A DNA stretch of 64,000 bases from Zingiber officinale (GCF_018446385.1 NC_055996.1:131612532-131676531), one strand, 5' to 3'. Shown: positions 10,303 through 22,088, counted from the first letter of the stretch. Numbers and translations are program-made. Notes: generated by a model from the sequence alone, not told the origin.

Positions 10303-11195
10303 CTAGAGTCCTACATTTAGAGTTCCTTTAATATACCTAAGTATTCTTTTAACATATGTTAGGTGTGACTCTTTTGCACAGGATTGGAATCTTGCGCACA
10401 TACCTACTACAAACAATATGTCAAGTCGACTTGCAGTTAGGTAAAGTAAACTACCTATGACACTCCTATAGTATTTTGGGTCTACTGGTTTTCTTTCAGG
10501 GTCAGAGTCAATGTTTATGTTGGTTGTCATTGGAGTATTTATAATTTTTGAATTTTCCATGCAGAATTTTTTAATTAACTCCTTAGCATATTTAGTTTGA
10601 TAAATGTAGATTCCATCTTTGGTTTGTTTTATTTGTAAGCCTAAGAAAAAGTTGAGTTCCCCAACCATACTCATTTCAAATTCACTTTCCATTAATTTAA
10701 CAAATTCTTTTAAAAATTTTGAGTTATTGAGCCAAAAATTATGTCGTCAACATAGATTTGGGCTATAAAGATGTCTTTTTCTATAGTTTTCACGAACAAG
10801 GTCGGATCGATTTGTCCTTGGTAAAAGTCTTTGGATATTAAGTAATTAGATAATCTTTCATACCATGCTCTAGGGGCTTGTTTTAGTCCATATAACGCCT
10901 TTTTTAATTTAAATACATGGTTTGGGTAGTCTATGTCTTCAAACCCTGGAGGTTGGCTTACGTAGACCTCTTCCTTGATAAATCCATTTAAAAAGGCTGA
11001 CTTAAGTCCCATTTGGTACAATTTGAACCCTTTATTTGCTGCATAGGCTAATAACATCCTAATGGACTCGAATCTGGCTACCGGAGCATAGGTTTCATCA
11101 TAGTCTAAGCCTTCGACTTGACTAAACCCTTTGGCTACTAGCCTAGCTTTGTTTCTTACTATATCACCGTGATCATCCAACTTGTTCCTAAAAAC
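10303..11195 (-). pseudogene. Sirevirus A reverse transcriptase
   Basis: Two adjacent reading frames make up RVT_2. The first (10710-11180) has [43 protein letters not shown] and the catalytic YVDDIIFGS box. The second (10303-10692) has ELNFFLGLQIKQTKDGIYI and RSVIGSLLYLTASRLDI. A frameshift near 10700 and a TGA where family members have the W of KWVFRNK (near 11190) break the chain. Active-site residues are preserved, so inactivation is recent. Confidence 0.92.
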
Positions 11196-12662
11196 TCATT
11201 TGGTGTCTATTATTGATTTATCTATGGGTTTAGGTACAAGGTCCCAGACTTGGTTTCTCTCAAATTGTGCTAATTCTTCCTGCATTGCAATGATCCAGTC
11301 TGGGTCAGGTAGGGCTTCTTCTATTGTCTTAGGTTCAATTTTAGAAATAAGGGCAATCTGACTAAGGTTTCTATAGGATGATCTAGTTCTGACTCCTAGG
11401 TTTGGGTCACCCAAAATTTGGTCAGGTGAATGAGAGGTACTTACTCTAGTTGGTCTCGTCTGTGGGTCAGAAACTGGTTCTTCTGACTCATTAAGGTTAG
11501 GTTGAATTTCATCATCTTCTATAACTCTTGGGGTTATGTCAATATTTTCATTTATATTGGATAGGTTGTTTTCTTCATCAAATATTACATTAGTTGTTTC
11601 TTCAACCTTCAAGGTATTTTGATTATATACTCTAAAGGCCCTACTGGAGGATGAGTATCCTAAAAATATTCCTTGGTTAGACTTGGGTGTAAATTTTCCT
11701 AAGTAATCTTTGGTATTTAAAATGTGAACTTTACAACCAAATACTTTTAAATAGTTTAGGTTGGGAATTTTATGATAGTAAAGTTCATAAGGTGTTTTAT
11801 TGTGAAGTTTGTTAATTAAAATTCTGTTTTGAATATGATTTGCAGTATTTATTGCTTCAGCCCAAAATTGATGATTTAAGTTATATTCGTTTAGCATAGT
11901 CCTAGCGACTTCTTGTAGTGTTCTATTCTTACGTTCCACTAGACCATTTTGTTGGGGGGGGTCTAGGACATGAAAATTCATGTTGGTATCCATTTATTTT
12001 ACAAAATTGGGTAAACCTATGATTTTCAAATCCCCCCCGTGATCACTTCTTATTCTTTTGATTTTAGTATCTCTTTCATTTTCCGTTAATTTGTAAAAAT
12101 TACTAAATATTTCATAGGTTTCATCATTTGTTTTTAGGAATTTTACCCATGTGTACCTAGAGTAGTCATCAATTATTACTAAGCAATATTGGTTCTTGCT
12201 TAGTGATTTGGCTCCATGTGAATCAAATAGGTCAAGGTGAAGGAGCTCAAGTACGGTGTTAGTTCTTTCTAGGTTGGTTGACTTGTGGGTTGACTTGGTT
12301 TGTTTTCCTTGTTGACACGCATCACAGATTGAGTTTTCAATAAATTTTAATTTGGGCAAACCTTTAACTAGACCATTTTGACTCATTTTTGAAATGAGTC
12401 CAGTGTGAGTGTGACCCAGTCTTCTGTGCCACAGTTGGGTTTCCTCTTGTTGTGTCAAGAGACACTTTATTGAGGATATTGATAGGTCAATTGTGTAGAT
12501 ATTATTCTTCCTAAGTCCCTTAAGTCTAATTTCAGGGTTTTCGATGTTTTTAACTAGACACCAAGATTTATCAAAATTGACTAGATATCCACTGTCACAC
12601 AATTGACTTATACTTAGTAAATTAAAGTTAAAATTTTCAACCAATAAAATATTTTTGAATAA
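11196..12662 (-). pseudogene. Sirevirus A integrase
   Basis: Minus strand. The pre-integrase zinc domain starts around ENFNFNLLSISQLCDSGY, with HRRLGHTHTGLISKM and CDACQQGK giving the HHCC ligands. The core then has LHLDLFDSHGAKS and IIDDYSRYTWV (first two acidic residues) and QQNGLVERKNRTLQE (catalytic E). The rest follows to the RT start at 11196. An in-frame TAA at 11994-11996 separates core halves, with a local frame change next to a C-run. The N-terminal edge runs directly into tandem repeats, and no protease precedes it. Confidence 0.9.
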
Positions 12663-13215
12663 TTTTGAAATTAAATTTTTAAAATAATTTTGAAATTTAA
12701 GTTTTTTAAAATAATTTTGAAATTTAAGTTTTTTTTTTAAATAATTTTGAAATTTAAGTTTTTTAAAATAATTTTGAAATTTAAGTTTTTAAAATAATTT
12801 TGAAATTAAGTTTTTAAAATAATTTTGAAATTTAAGTTTTTTAAAATAATTTTGAAATTAAGTTTTTTAAAATAATTTTGAAATTAAGTTTTAAACTAAT
12901 TTTGAAATTTAAGTTTTTTAAAATAATTTTGAAATTAAGTTTTTAAAAATAATTTTGAAATTTAAGTTTTTTAAAATAATTTTGAAAATAATTTTGAAAT
13001 TTAAGTTTTTTAAAATAATTTTGAAATTTAAGTTTTTTTAAAAATAATTTTGAAATTAAGTTTTTTAAAATAATTTTGAAATTTAAGTTTTTTAAATAAT
13101 TTTGAAATTAAGTTTTTAAAATAATTTTGAAATTAAGTTTTTAAAAATAATTTTGAAATTTAAGTTTTTTAAAATAATTTTGAAATTTAAGTTTTTTTTA
13201 AAAAATAATTTTGAA
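12655..13215. repeat. AT-rich tandem repeat array between gag and integrase of Sirevirus A
   Basis: About twenty imperfect copies of a 26-29 bp unit AAATAATTTTGAAATTTAAG plus a T-run, varying mainly in the length of the T and A runs. It lies exactly where related elements encode the aspartic protease (family motif D-S-G in front of the integrase); no protease residue is recognisable here. Element B has a different AT-rich array in the corresponding place (19930-20560). Confidence 0.9.
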
Positions 13216-14087
13216 ATTAAAGATAATTTAATTGTTGATTAATTTGATTTAAGTTTAAGTCAATTTTCATAGTTTAATTTCTTAGTCATCTCACCCGATC
13301 TAAATTGTCAATCAGGAAATCATATAATTGTTGTGAGATGAATTATTGTTGAATTTAAGGAGCTGGTTTAACTTTGTGTTAGATTCAGGTTTAGCTTTGG
13401 ATTCAACAAGTAAGCATTCTTTGGATAAACTTCTGGGCTATGGTGAGTCACAAGGAGCTCATTAAAGTAACAATGCCTTCGAGGTTTCCCAAATAGTCCT
13501 ACCCATTGAACTTAATACTAATCCTTGGTCTAACTAGTTAGGATCCATTTAAGGGTAGCTTCGATCAGTTCCACTTGGCCAAATGCACCAGGTCGAAGCC
13601 AAATCTTCCTAGACATGCGATGCCCAAGCTTCCCTAACGTACTATCATCCAAAAACTTCACCAGTACTGTGGGTCAAGTTAAACCTAGCCCGTTTTAATT
13701 TAACCTTAATTACCCTACCGGGTAATCTACTCTTGTTTTACCCATTTCGGGTAGATTAGGTTCAGTTACCCTATCGGGTAGTTCAGTTGGGGGTGCCAGC
13801 TAGTCTGGATCCTCCATCTATCTTTGATTTTGATTTTTAAATTTTGAATTTTATTTAATTTCGAATTTTTTTTTTAATTTTGAATTTTTAATTTTAATTT
13901 CGAATTTTTAATTTTGAATTTTTAATTTAATTAATTTTTAATTTGATTTTTAATTTTGAATTTTTAATTTAATTTCGAATTTTTAATTTTGAATTTTGAA
14001 TTTATAATTTAATTTTGAATTTTTAATTTTGAATTTTTAAATTGATTTTTAATTTCGAATTTTTAAATTGATTTTGAATTTTGAATT
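13216..14087 (-). other. Non-coding conserved spacer of Sirevirus A with second AT-rich stretch
   Basis: 13230-13820 is clearly homologous to 19400-19920 of element B in inverse orientation: shared are the ACCGGTGCATTTGGC-like segment, GGTAGATTAG/TACCCGATAGGG-like short inverted motifs and CATGTCTAGGAAGAT. Neither copy has an open frame. 13830-14090 is a repeated TTTTTAATTTTGAATT low-complexity tract. Confidence 0.65.
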
Positions 14088-15759
14088 TTAAATTTTTAAG
14101 ATCGTTTTTCTTTTAGCTCCCCCTAGATCATAGTCTCGATATGGTCTATCGATGTAGTGTATTTGATCCTTCGGAACCCAGTATTGGCCAAGTCCAACTT
14201 GATCGATCAACTTGGACTTGGGGACCCATGCTTGGACTGATTTACTACTTTGTTTGTTTATTAGGGATAAATAAGATTTATATTTCTTTTTACTCTTATA
14301 TCCTAGCCCAGTTCTATTGTAGACGGCTCTTTGTGTCCCAAGAATTAGGTCCAGATTCTTGGAGCCCAAAGAAAACCGTTCTAAGGTATTTTTTAAATCC
14401 TTGACCTGATTTTTCAAACTCAAATTTTCTTCCTCAAGTTTTTGAACTTGAGTTGAATCTTTAGTCTGAACTTGATCAGGTAAGGAATTTGAGTTAGTTA
14501 CTTCTTTAAGGACAACTACTTCCTTTAGAAGTGACTTTATTTTAAGATTTGACTTAGCTAATTTGCGAAGTAAATAATTGACTAAATTATTAAGCCTCGG
14601 AATACTTATAGCGGAGTATGGCCCTTCGGAAACGGATGCGGATCCGTGGCTTTGTTCGGAGTCGGCCTCTGACTCGCTCTCGCTCTAGGATTCAATGATT
14701 TGGTCCCGGGCCATCAGTGCGAGTAAACTCGTCTGATCAAGTTCGTCGTCGTCGTCCTCTGAAGAAGATTCGTCCCAGGTTGCCTTCAGGGCCTTCTTTC
14801 TTCTTTGCTTCTTGGCTTCCTTTTGGTTGGGGCCAGTTGGCTTTGATGTGCCCCTTCTGGTTGCACCCGTAGCAAGTGACTTCAAATTTTACCTTCGAGT
14901 TCGGTTGGGCCTCCTTGGATTAAACTACCTTCTTCAGGTCTTTCTTGTTGAAGCCCTTCTTCTTCTTGTAGAGCTTCTTCACAAGATTCACTAGTTCGCT
15001 GGTCAGTTCTTCTTCTGAATCTTCTGAGTCGGGTTCGTCTTCTGATTCCGGTTCAAATTTTCGTCGAGATCTTGGTTCGCGTGTTCGACTAGTATCTGCA
15101 ACCAAAGCGATACCCTTCTCGGTCGGCTGTGTATTAGTTTGTTCATGAAGTTCAAATTCACTAAATAATTCATCTAATTTTAAGGAAGACAAATCCTCGG
15201 AGACTTTGTAGGCATCTACCATCGATGCCCACAATGTACTCCTAGGAAACGAGTTAAGAGCATACCTTATAATGTCTCTATTTTCTACCTTCTGCCCGAT
15301 TCCATGAAGAGAGTTCAGAATATCTTGAATTCGAGCGTGTAACGAGCTTGCCGTCTCGCCTTCCTGCATTTTTAAGTTGTATAGTTTATTAAGTATTAAA
15401 TCACGCTTACTTACCTTGGTTTCCGAGGTGCCTTCGTGAAGTTCAATCAATTTCTCCCACAGCTCCTTTGCGGAAGAGAACGGACCGACTCTGTTGAGCT
15501 CTTCCTTGGTAAGACCGCACTGGATGGTGCAGGTGGCTTTGGCGTCGGCTTCCACCTTTTTGATAAAGGCTGGCTCCCAGTTCTCACAGGATGTAGGCTT
15601 GCCGTCTGCATCAGTTGGTAGTTGCAGTCCTGTCTTGACTATCATCCAGGTGTCGAACTGGATCTTCAGATATATCTCCATTCGCCCCTTCCAATATCCG
15701 AAGTCTTCTCCGGAAAATAGTGGGGGACGAACAGTGCTATATCCTTCTTGTTGGGCCAT
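14088..15759 (-). pseudogene. Sirevirus A gag
   Basis: Starts MAQQEGYSTVRPPLFSGEDF at 15759, with a UBN2-like capsid region (SCENWEPAFIKK, LTKEELNRVGPFSSAKELWE, LIELHEGTSETKVSKRDLIL) to about residue 210, an acidic patch and a basic KKLYKKKKGFNKKDLKK. A TAA at about 14920 stops it. The zinc knuckle just beyond reads CYGCNQKGHIKANW, with Trp in place of the last Cys of CX2CX4HX4C. Further in frame fragments (14685-14885, 14088-14423) carry the acidic stretch and GTQRAVYNRTGLGYKSKKK, the conserved Sirevirus gag tail. It would form the particle that packages element RNA. Confidence 0.9.
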
Positions 15760-16008
15760 TTAGATCTAAATAAAACACAAACAAGAGGATCTATTCCAAA
15801 ACTGAGTCTTGGATTAGTAGTGCGGGAAGAAGAAGAAAAAAAATAACGAGCTCAAGTGGTATTGACCAACTTTGAGCAACACCGATTTGAAAATAATTAG
15901 AATTTTAGCTACTTAGCTAATTTCTAATTGACTCCGGAAAAAAAATTAACAAAATACCACGAAAAAAAACTGTTTTGAATGATGGTTGCACCAATTCAAA
16001 ACAACCCC

Positions 16009-16020
16009 GCTCTGATACCA
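16009..16020 (-). promoter_or_regulatory. Primer-binding site of Sirevirus A
   Basis: The minus strand reads TGGTATCAGAGC, complementary to the 3' end of initiator tRNA-Met, starting two bases after the 5' LTR end (ACA at 16023). Confidence 0.95.
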
Positions 16021-16022
16021 AT

Positions 16023-17301
16023 TGTTGGATCAAGACCGCGCTAGAGGGGGGGGTGAATAGCGCTCGTGGCTAAATCGTTCGTTTATAGGAATCGTAAAAA
16101 TATCAGAGTAATTAAAACCTCGTTCAGAAATTAATGCAGCGGAAATGAAATAGAGAAACACACACAGAAGAACACGGAGGATTTACTTCGTTCGGATCCT
16201 AAGGCGACTCCTACTCGAAGGCCCGCGATCCTTGATCGCTTCCGGTGGGCAACAACTATAAGCTCGATAAAAATTACAAATTACAATGAAAGTATTAAAA
16301 TAACTTTGTACCGACAACTTAAGAAAGAAGAAAATGGAGCTCCGGGTCGTCGGAATGTTGCAGCAGCACTTCGGAATGATTGTGTTAGCATCACGTTGAA
16401 GAAAGAAAGCCTGGAACTTGATTTTTTGAAGTGCTAGTCGAAACCCCCTTATAAAGGGTGTTCAAGGCGCCTTGAAGGCTGTTCAAGGCGCCTCCATGCT
16501 GCCGAGTCCTCCGCGTGGATGAAACTTGAACTGGTCGAACTTCATCTGTTTAAGGCGCCTTATACCCTGCTCAAGGCGCCTTCCAAGGCGCCTTAAACCC
16601 CCTTCAAGGCGCCTCCATTGAAGCTTCGCAGCCAGGTCAACTTTTGCACCCGAGGAGCCTCCAAGCTCCATGGAGGCGCCTCAGACACTGTTCATCCGAG
16701 GGAAAACTTCCTTATTTTGTACCTGCAAGACATATTAGTCCCAAACAATATCTTGCAGCACAGAGTTAGCACATAAAAACAACAAATATAATGAATATAT
16801 ATTTGATAGTCGTCAGACTATCCGGGTTTGACTTCGGGTTTCCAACCGGAAACCCTAGGTCGACCCGACGCCTACTGTTCCCTCTACGGGGAACGCGTCC
16901 TCACCTACTCCACTCAGGAGATTTACCTGTTGCCAGTCGATCCTCCAGATCAACTGGACTTTTGCTCAGCACTCGACGCTTCCGGACTTTCTGCTGGACA
17001 TCCGCTTCCCGGCTAGTCCAGTTTTTCACCTGGTTCGCGACACCAGGACTTTCCACCTAGGGTTACCACCCCCTAGGACTTTTGCCTGAAGTCATCGACC
17101 TGCCAAGACTTTCCACATAGGGTTATCACCCCCCTATGACCTAGGGTTATCACCCCCTAGGGTTTTTCCCTTTGCCTAACCGCAGCTAGGACTTTCCTGA
17201 AATCCTCAAGTAGACTTGTTAGAATACAAAACACCTTAACTTTGAATCCTTTGCCATTATCAAAACACGAGTTCGATCGTCGGATGCTTCCCGCACCAAC
17301 A
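16023..17301 (-). repeat. Sirevirus A 5' LTR
   Basis: 1279 bp with TGTTGGATCAAG...GCACCAACA ends. It carries the AAGGCGCCTT palindrome cluster (16460-16685), slightly different in copy number from the 3' LTR, and a TATAAAGGG-type box near 16452 in minus-strand sense. The ORFs at 16791-17060 on the plus strand are antisense noise also seen in the 3' LTR. Confidence 0.92.
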
Positions 17302-17306
17302 CGAAC

Positions 17307-17466
17307 CTCCTATATAAGGAGGGTCAAGGCTGGAGTCAGAACAACAACTAAAAACCTGCTCTCTTGCGCTCCTACGACGTTGCGAAAGCCATTCGACAAA
17401 GCTTTGTTCTTTTTCTTCGCCCCCCCCTCTATCGAACGATCACGATCCAATAAGTGGTATCAAAGT
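17307..17466 (+). repeat. Sirevirus B 5' LTR, right part, and primer-binding site
   Basis: Resumes the B LTR after the TSD of A: CCTCCTATATAAGGAGGG is a TATA box, then GATCCAATA at 17452 is the mutated LTR end (CAACA in the 3' LTR). About 205 bp present in the 3' LTR (21417-21630) is missing here. The PBS TGGTATCAAAG starts at 17455. Confidence 0.85.
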
Positions 17467-17729
17467 AAGTACCACTATGATTTGGTGCAACCACCAATCA
17501 GACAGGGGTGAAGCTATTTTTTTTATTCTTTCCTTGTAGGTTTTCAATTTTTTGCATTATTCCAAACTGGTATTATTACCTTTTGGGGAAATTTTTTCGT
17601 TGCATTTTACCTGAATTGGTGCAACACCAATTCAATTTTTTTTTATATATTATTTCCTACCGCACTGCTAATCCAAGACCAAGTCTTGGGACCTCTCTTG
17701 TCTATTTGTTTGATTGTGTGTAGATTAAA

Positions 17730-19040
17730 ATGTCTTAGATTGAAGGCTTCAGCACGGTACGTCATCCCCTATTCAACGGGGACGATTTTCTATACAAGAA
17801 GAAAATGATGGAAGTCTACCTGAAGACGGACTTCGACCAATGGCTCAGCGTCACAAAAGCCTACAGAGCATCAGTTGACAACTCCAGAAATCTAATTGAT
17901 CCGGAACAGTGGACTTCGGACATAAAGAAGAAAGCATCGACGGAGAACAAGGTAATCAACACGCTACAATGCGGATTGACCAGGGAAGAGCTTAACCGGG
18001 TAGGACAGCACTAGAACGCGAAAGAACTTTGGGACAAGTTGATCGAGTTGCACGAAGGAACCAGTGACTCTAAGGTAACAAAATGAGATTTGCTATTAAA
18101 TAGAATTTTTAATATAAAAATGCAGGAAGGAGAAATGGCGAGTCAGCTTCACGCGAGGATGAAGGACATCCTCAACGGGCTCGACGCGATAGACCACCAA
18201 ATGGAAAACATAGATCTAATAAGGTGCGCGTTAAACGTTTTTCCGCGTAACTCTTTGTGGGCATCTATCGTGGATGCCTACAAAATTTCTAAAAAATTAT
18301 CGAAATTAAAATTAGATGAACTATTTTGCGAATTAGAATTACACGAGCAAACTAACGCTAGGGCCGAGAAAGGTATTACTTTGTTTGCAGGTTCCTCCAA
18401 AGAAAAGAAGAACAATCTTGAACCTGAAGAAGATTCTTACCAAGATTCTGAAAACGAAGAGCACCTGGTGAACCTGGTAAGGAAAATGTTCGCTAGGAAA
18501 AAGAAGCGCTTCAGCAAGAAGGATCTACAAAAGATCAGTTCTCCAACCGAACCGAGGAACATGACGTGATTCGGATGCAACAAGAAGGGGCACTACAAGA
18601 ACGAGTGCCCAAGATTGAAGAATGACAAAACGAAGCCGACCAAAAAGAAGGCCCTCAAAGCAACGTGGGACAACTCGTCTTCAGAAGAATCGGAGGATGA
18701 AGATCAGAAGAACCAGAGTTACCTCGCGCTAATGGCCCGCGAAGCAGAGTCGGAGGATGAATCGGAAGACGAGTTCGAACCCAATTCGAGCCACGAGTCC
18801 GTACTCGTTTCCGAAGGTCCTGAAGAGGTATACCTAAATTTAAATAGAAAGTTTTTTAAAATTATTTCTTGTTTAAATAGTAAATTAGTTAAATCAGAAA
18901 ATAAAAACAAATTACTCCTTGAGGAAAACCAAAATCTCAAGGAACAAATTACACAAAATAATCCAACTCATGATCTAACACTTGAGGAGGAAAATTTATC
19001 ACAAAAAGTAGAAATTAATAAATTAAAAGAAATGTTATAA
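17730..19040 (+). pseudogene. Sirevirus B gag, several in-frame stops
   Basis: Homologous to gag of element A. ATG at 17730 is followed by a TAG at codon 3. The capsid region reads FDQWLSVTKAYRASV, GLTREELNRVGQH (then stop), AKELWDKLIELHEGTSDSK (then stop), NRIFNIKMQEGEMASQLHAR, ALNVFPRNSLWASIVDAYK. A TGA at 18567-18569 replaces the first Cys of the zinc knuckle, leaving FGCNKKGHYKNEC. The tail is acidic and ends in a coiled coil (SKLVKSENKNKLLLEENQN). Only point stops, few indels: decay by substitution. Confidence 0.9.
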
Positions 19041-20648
19041 AAATTTACAACAAGATCTAAAAATTTAGATTTAATCTTAAATAACCAAAAAGCAATTTAC
19101 AACAAAATCGGATTTGACTATAAGTCAAGTTCAAATAAAACATTTAAATCATTAATAACCCAATATAAACCAATAAGTAAAGCTTGGGTTCCGAAAGCAT
19201 ACTTAACCACGCAAGTAGGACTTAACCAATACTACATACCTAAAGAAAAAATATACTATATAAAAACAGATAATTCAAATCAAAAATCTAAATCAATAAA
19301 TTCAAAAACTAAATATTTTAAAACCCATCCAAATTTAGAATATCATGAAGTTAAATATAACTATAAAAGAAATAGACATAAACCAAGAAATAAAAATCAA
19401 AGATAAAGGTCAATAATTCAGGGGGAGGCTCCAGAATAGCTGACACCTTCAAAACTAACCTACCCAGAAGGGTAACCCAAACTAATCTACCCGCCAGGGT
19501 ACTTAGGACTAATTAGAAAGGGGTTCAAGTTTAACTTGAACTATGGTACTGGTGAAATTTTGGATGATAGTACATCAGGGAAGTTTAGTCTATGCATGTC
19601 TAGAAAGATATGGCTTCGACCCGGTGCATTTGGCTAAGTGAAACTGACCGAAGCTGCCTTTTATGGATCCTAACCAATTAGACCAAGGCTTTCTACTAAG
19701 TCCAGTGGATAGGACTATTTGAAAAACCTTGAAGGCATGGTTACTCTAATGATGTCCAAGTGACTCACCATAATCCAGAAATTTATCTAGAGAATGCCTA
19801 TTTGTTGAACCCAAAGCTAAACCTAAATCTAACACAAAGTTAAACCAAACCCTAAAATTGAATCTAATTCATCTCATAAAATTATAGGATTCTCTGATTG
19901 AAAACGTAGATCGGGTGAGACGACTAAGGACTCAATTAAAATTTTAATTTAAAATATTAAATTAACATTAAATTAAAATATTAAATTAACATAAAATTAA
20001 ATTAAATTAAAATTAAATTAAAATTAAAATTATTTTAAAATTAAACTTAATTTTTAAACTTAAAAATTTACTTTTAAACTTAATCTTTTAAAAATTTATT
20101 TTAAATTAAACCTAATTTTTTAAAACTTAAAAATTTATTTTTAAACTTATTTTTTAAAAAACTTAAAAATTTATTTTAAAATTAAACTTAAGTTTTTTTA
20201 AACATAAAAATTTATTTTTAAACTTAATTTTTGTTTAAAACTTAAAAATTTATTTTAAAATTAAACTTAAGTTTTTTAAACTTAAAAATTTATTTTTAAA
20301 CTTAATTTTATTAAAACTTAAAAATTTACTTTAAAATTAAACCTAATTTTTTTAAACTTAAAAATTTATTTTTAAACTTAATATTTTTTAAAACTTAAAA
20401 ATTTATTTTAAAATTAAACTTAAGTTTTTTAAACTTAAAAATTTATTTTTAAACTTATTTTTTTAAAAAGAACTTAAAAATTTATTTTAAAATTAAACTT
20501 AATTTTTTAGATTAAAAATTTATTAAACTTAAACTCTGTTTGCTTGAAAATTAACTTAAATTCTTACATAAAATGACCAACCTTGAAAATGATCTTAAAA
20601 TAATAAAATTAGACTAACTTTAATTCCTACCTATTGATGAATGACACT
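19041..20648 (+). other. Non-coding remainder of Sirevirus B: gag tail, conserved spacer, AT-rich repeats
   Basis: 19041-19405 still reads the gag tail (NQKAIYNKIGFDYKSS). 19420-19920 is the spacer also found in element A. 19930-20560 is an AT-rich tandem array built on AAACTTAAAAATTTATTTT units. The integrase-RT-RNase H block and the polypurine tract expected before the 3' LTR are absent; the array leads into it within ~90 bp. Confidence 0.8.
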
Positions 20649-21663
20649 AATAGGTCGGTTAGCACTAACGGTCTAACTCAGGTTTTGATGAATGACAAAA
20701 TAGGTTAAGTTAGTTTTGTTGTTGATCTAACACTCTGACCGAGTGTACAGGAGAAGTCCAGACAGGTCGACGGGCTGACATGATATCTGGCACGAAGCCT
20801 AGCTAGGTCGACGGGCCGACCAGATAGCTGACACGAAGTTTAAATGGGTCGACGGGCTGACCGGATAGCTGACACGAAGTCCAGACGGGTTGAAGGACTG
20901 ACCTAACGTCTGGCAGGTAAGTAAAGGTAAGTCACTGGAGGGGAGTGACTATGAGGACGCGTTCCCGGGAAGGGAACTTAGGTGCTGATCCGACTTAGAA
21001 CCATTTCGAAACTTTAAGTCGAGATTTTGACTAGATTCCGGTCTCGGAGAGATGGAATCTAATTAATACTATTTCTGTTTATTCTAACTGTGCTAATAAT
21101 CTATTTTGCAGGAGATATAAGTGTCTCGGACTAACATTTTCTTGTAAGAAGGAAGCTGCTGGAAATCAAGGTCCGGGTGCCCGGGAGGTACCCGAGCACC
21201 CAGAAGCGAAGTTTTATCCCCAACGTCGCTGTGCCACGTGGAGTTCACTGGTTGGCTCGGCTACGTCACTTCAGGGCGCTCCAAAGGGCTGCGGGCGCCC
21301 CGAACCTCCTATATAAGGAGGGTCAAGGCTAGAGTCAGAACAACAACTGAAAACCTGCTCTCCTGCGCTCCTGCGACGTTGCGAAAGTCATCCGACAAAG
21401 CTTTGTTCTTTTTCTTCTTATCGTTTATTGTTGGTATTTTCTTTCTAGCATTTATGTACTTAATTTTTGTAATCAATATTCGAATTGCTAGTGGATTATC
21501 CATCGAAAGCACCCTTGTGTGTGGGCCTTGGAGTAGGAGTCGTCAAAGGCTCCGAATCAAGTAAATTGACTTTGTTAGCATTGTTTTTACTTTTACACTG
21601 TGTTACTCGATAAAATTTTAAATCGATATTCACTCCCCTCTATCGAACGATCACGATCCAACA
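20649..21663 (+). repeat. Sirevirus B 3' LTR
   Basis: About 1 kb; the start is eroded (AATAGGTCGG against TGTTGGTCGG). It has four ~55 bp GGTCGACGGGCTGACC tandem units, GGGCGCCC-like palindromes (21175-21300), a TATATAAGGAGGG box (21309-21321), and the intact CGAAC target (21301-21305) that in the 5' LTR was used by element A. It ends GATCCAACA followed by ACATC. Confidence 0.9.
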
Positions 21664-21668
21664 ACATC

Positions 21669-22088
21669 TGCTCGTTGAGAAAGAAGCTCATCATCCATAA
21701 CCTTGAGCAATACCATACACGATAGACTAAACATCTTAATTAGGTCTTTCAATGATCTCAAATGAGAACTCCAACATGTATCAGTAGCTCGTTGTAAAAT
21801 ACCTATTTGATTAAGTCAACACCCTGTCTAAAGTTCATTAATAGCAATCAAATGTGCAATGTCATCCGCATGAGCATTCTTCAATTCATCATTATGCTTA
21901 CATGAAGAACCAACAATATTAACTATAAAAGTTAATCTATCAAAAAATTGATGAATATGTGTCACATTTTTTGATGTTGCAGCTAAAGTCAATTGTAATC
22001 GATGAGAAAAACAATGAACATAATAAACACTTCTAAAATCTTTTATTATCAAAGATTGCAATCCATTAAACTCACTCCTCATATTACT
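21669..22088 (-). pseudogene. hAT transposase relic, central segment (part 2 of 4)
   Basis: An open stretch of 84 residues (21828-22082) starts MRSEFNGLQSLIIKDFRSVY and continues YVHCFSHRLQLTLAATSKNV, matching the ZMYM1-like family pattern GASNMRGE.NGL..LI......YY.HCFAHQLQL. It continues to 21669 as CWSSHLRSLKDLIKMFSL and VLLKVMDDELL. At 21664-21668 element B begins. At the upstream end it is interrupted by the SINE. Confidence 0.88.

Larger units (their letters stand above)
6540..17301 (-). mobile_element. Sirevirus A (Ty1/copia), near full length, defective
   Basis: A 10.76 kb minus-strand element. Both LTRs begin TGTTGGATC and end GCACCAACA on the plus strand; the 5 bp TSD is CGAAC (6535-6539 and 17302-17306). 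The order on the minus strand is 5' LTR, PBS for initiator tRNA-Met, gag with UBN2-like region and zinc knuckle, coiled linker, AT-rich tandem repeats, integrase, RT, RNase H, polypurine tracts, 3' LTR. Multiple stops in gag and pol and absence of the protease make it non-autonomous. Gag type, repeated PPTs and palindrome-rich LTRs identify it as a Sirevirus. Confidence 0.93.
5843..21663 (+). mobile_element. Sirevirus B (Ty1/copia), gag only, interrupted by Sirevirus A
   Basis: The 5' LTR begins TGTTGGTCGGTTAGC at 5843 and the 3' LTR ends GATCCAACA at 21663. The TSD is ACATC at 5838-5842 and 21664-21668. A PBS TGGTATCAAAG lies after the 5' LTR. The internal region holds a decayed gag and a non-coding spacer but no integrase or reverse transcriptase, so it could move only with help even before decay. 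Element A (6540-17301) sits in the 5' LTR. The target gene on both outer sides is the hAT relic. Confidence 0.9.
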
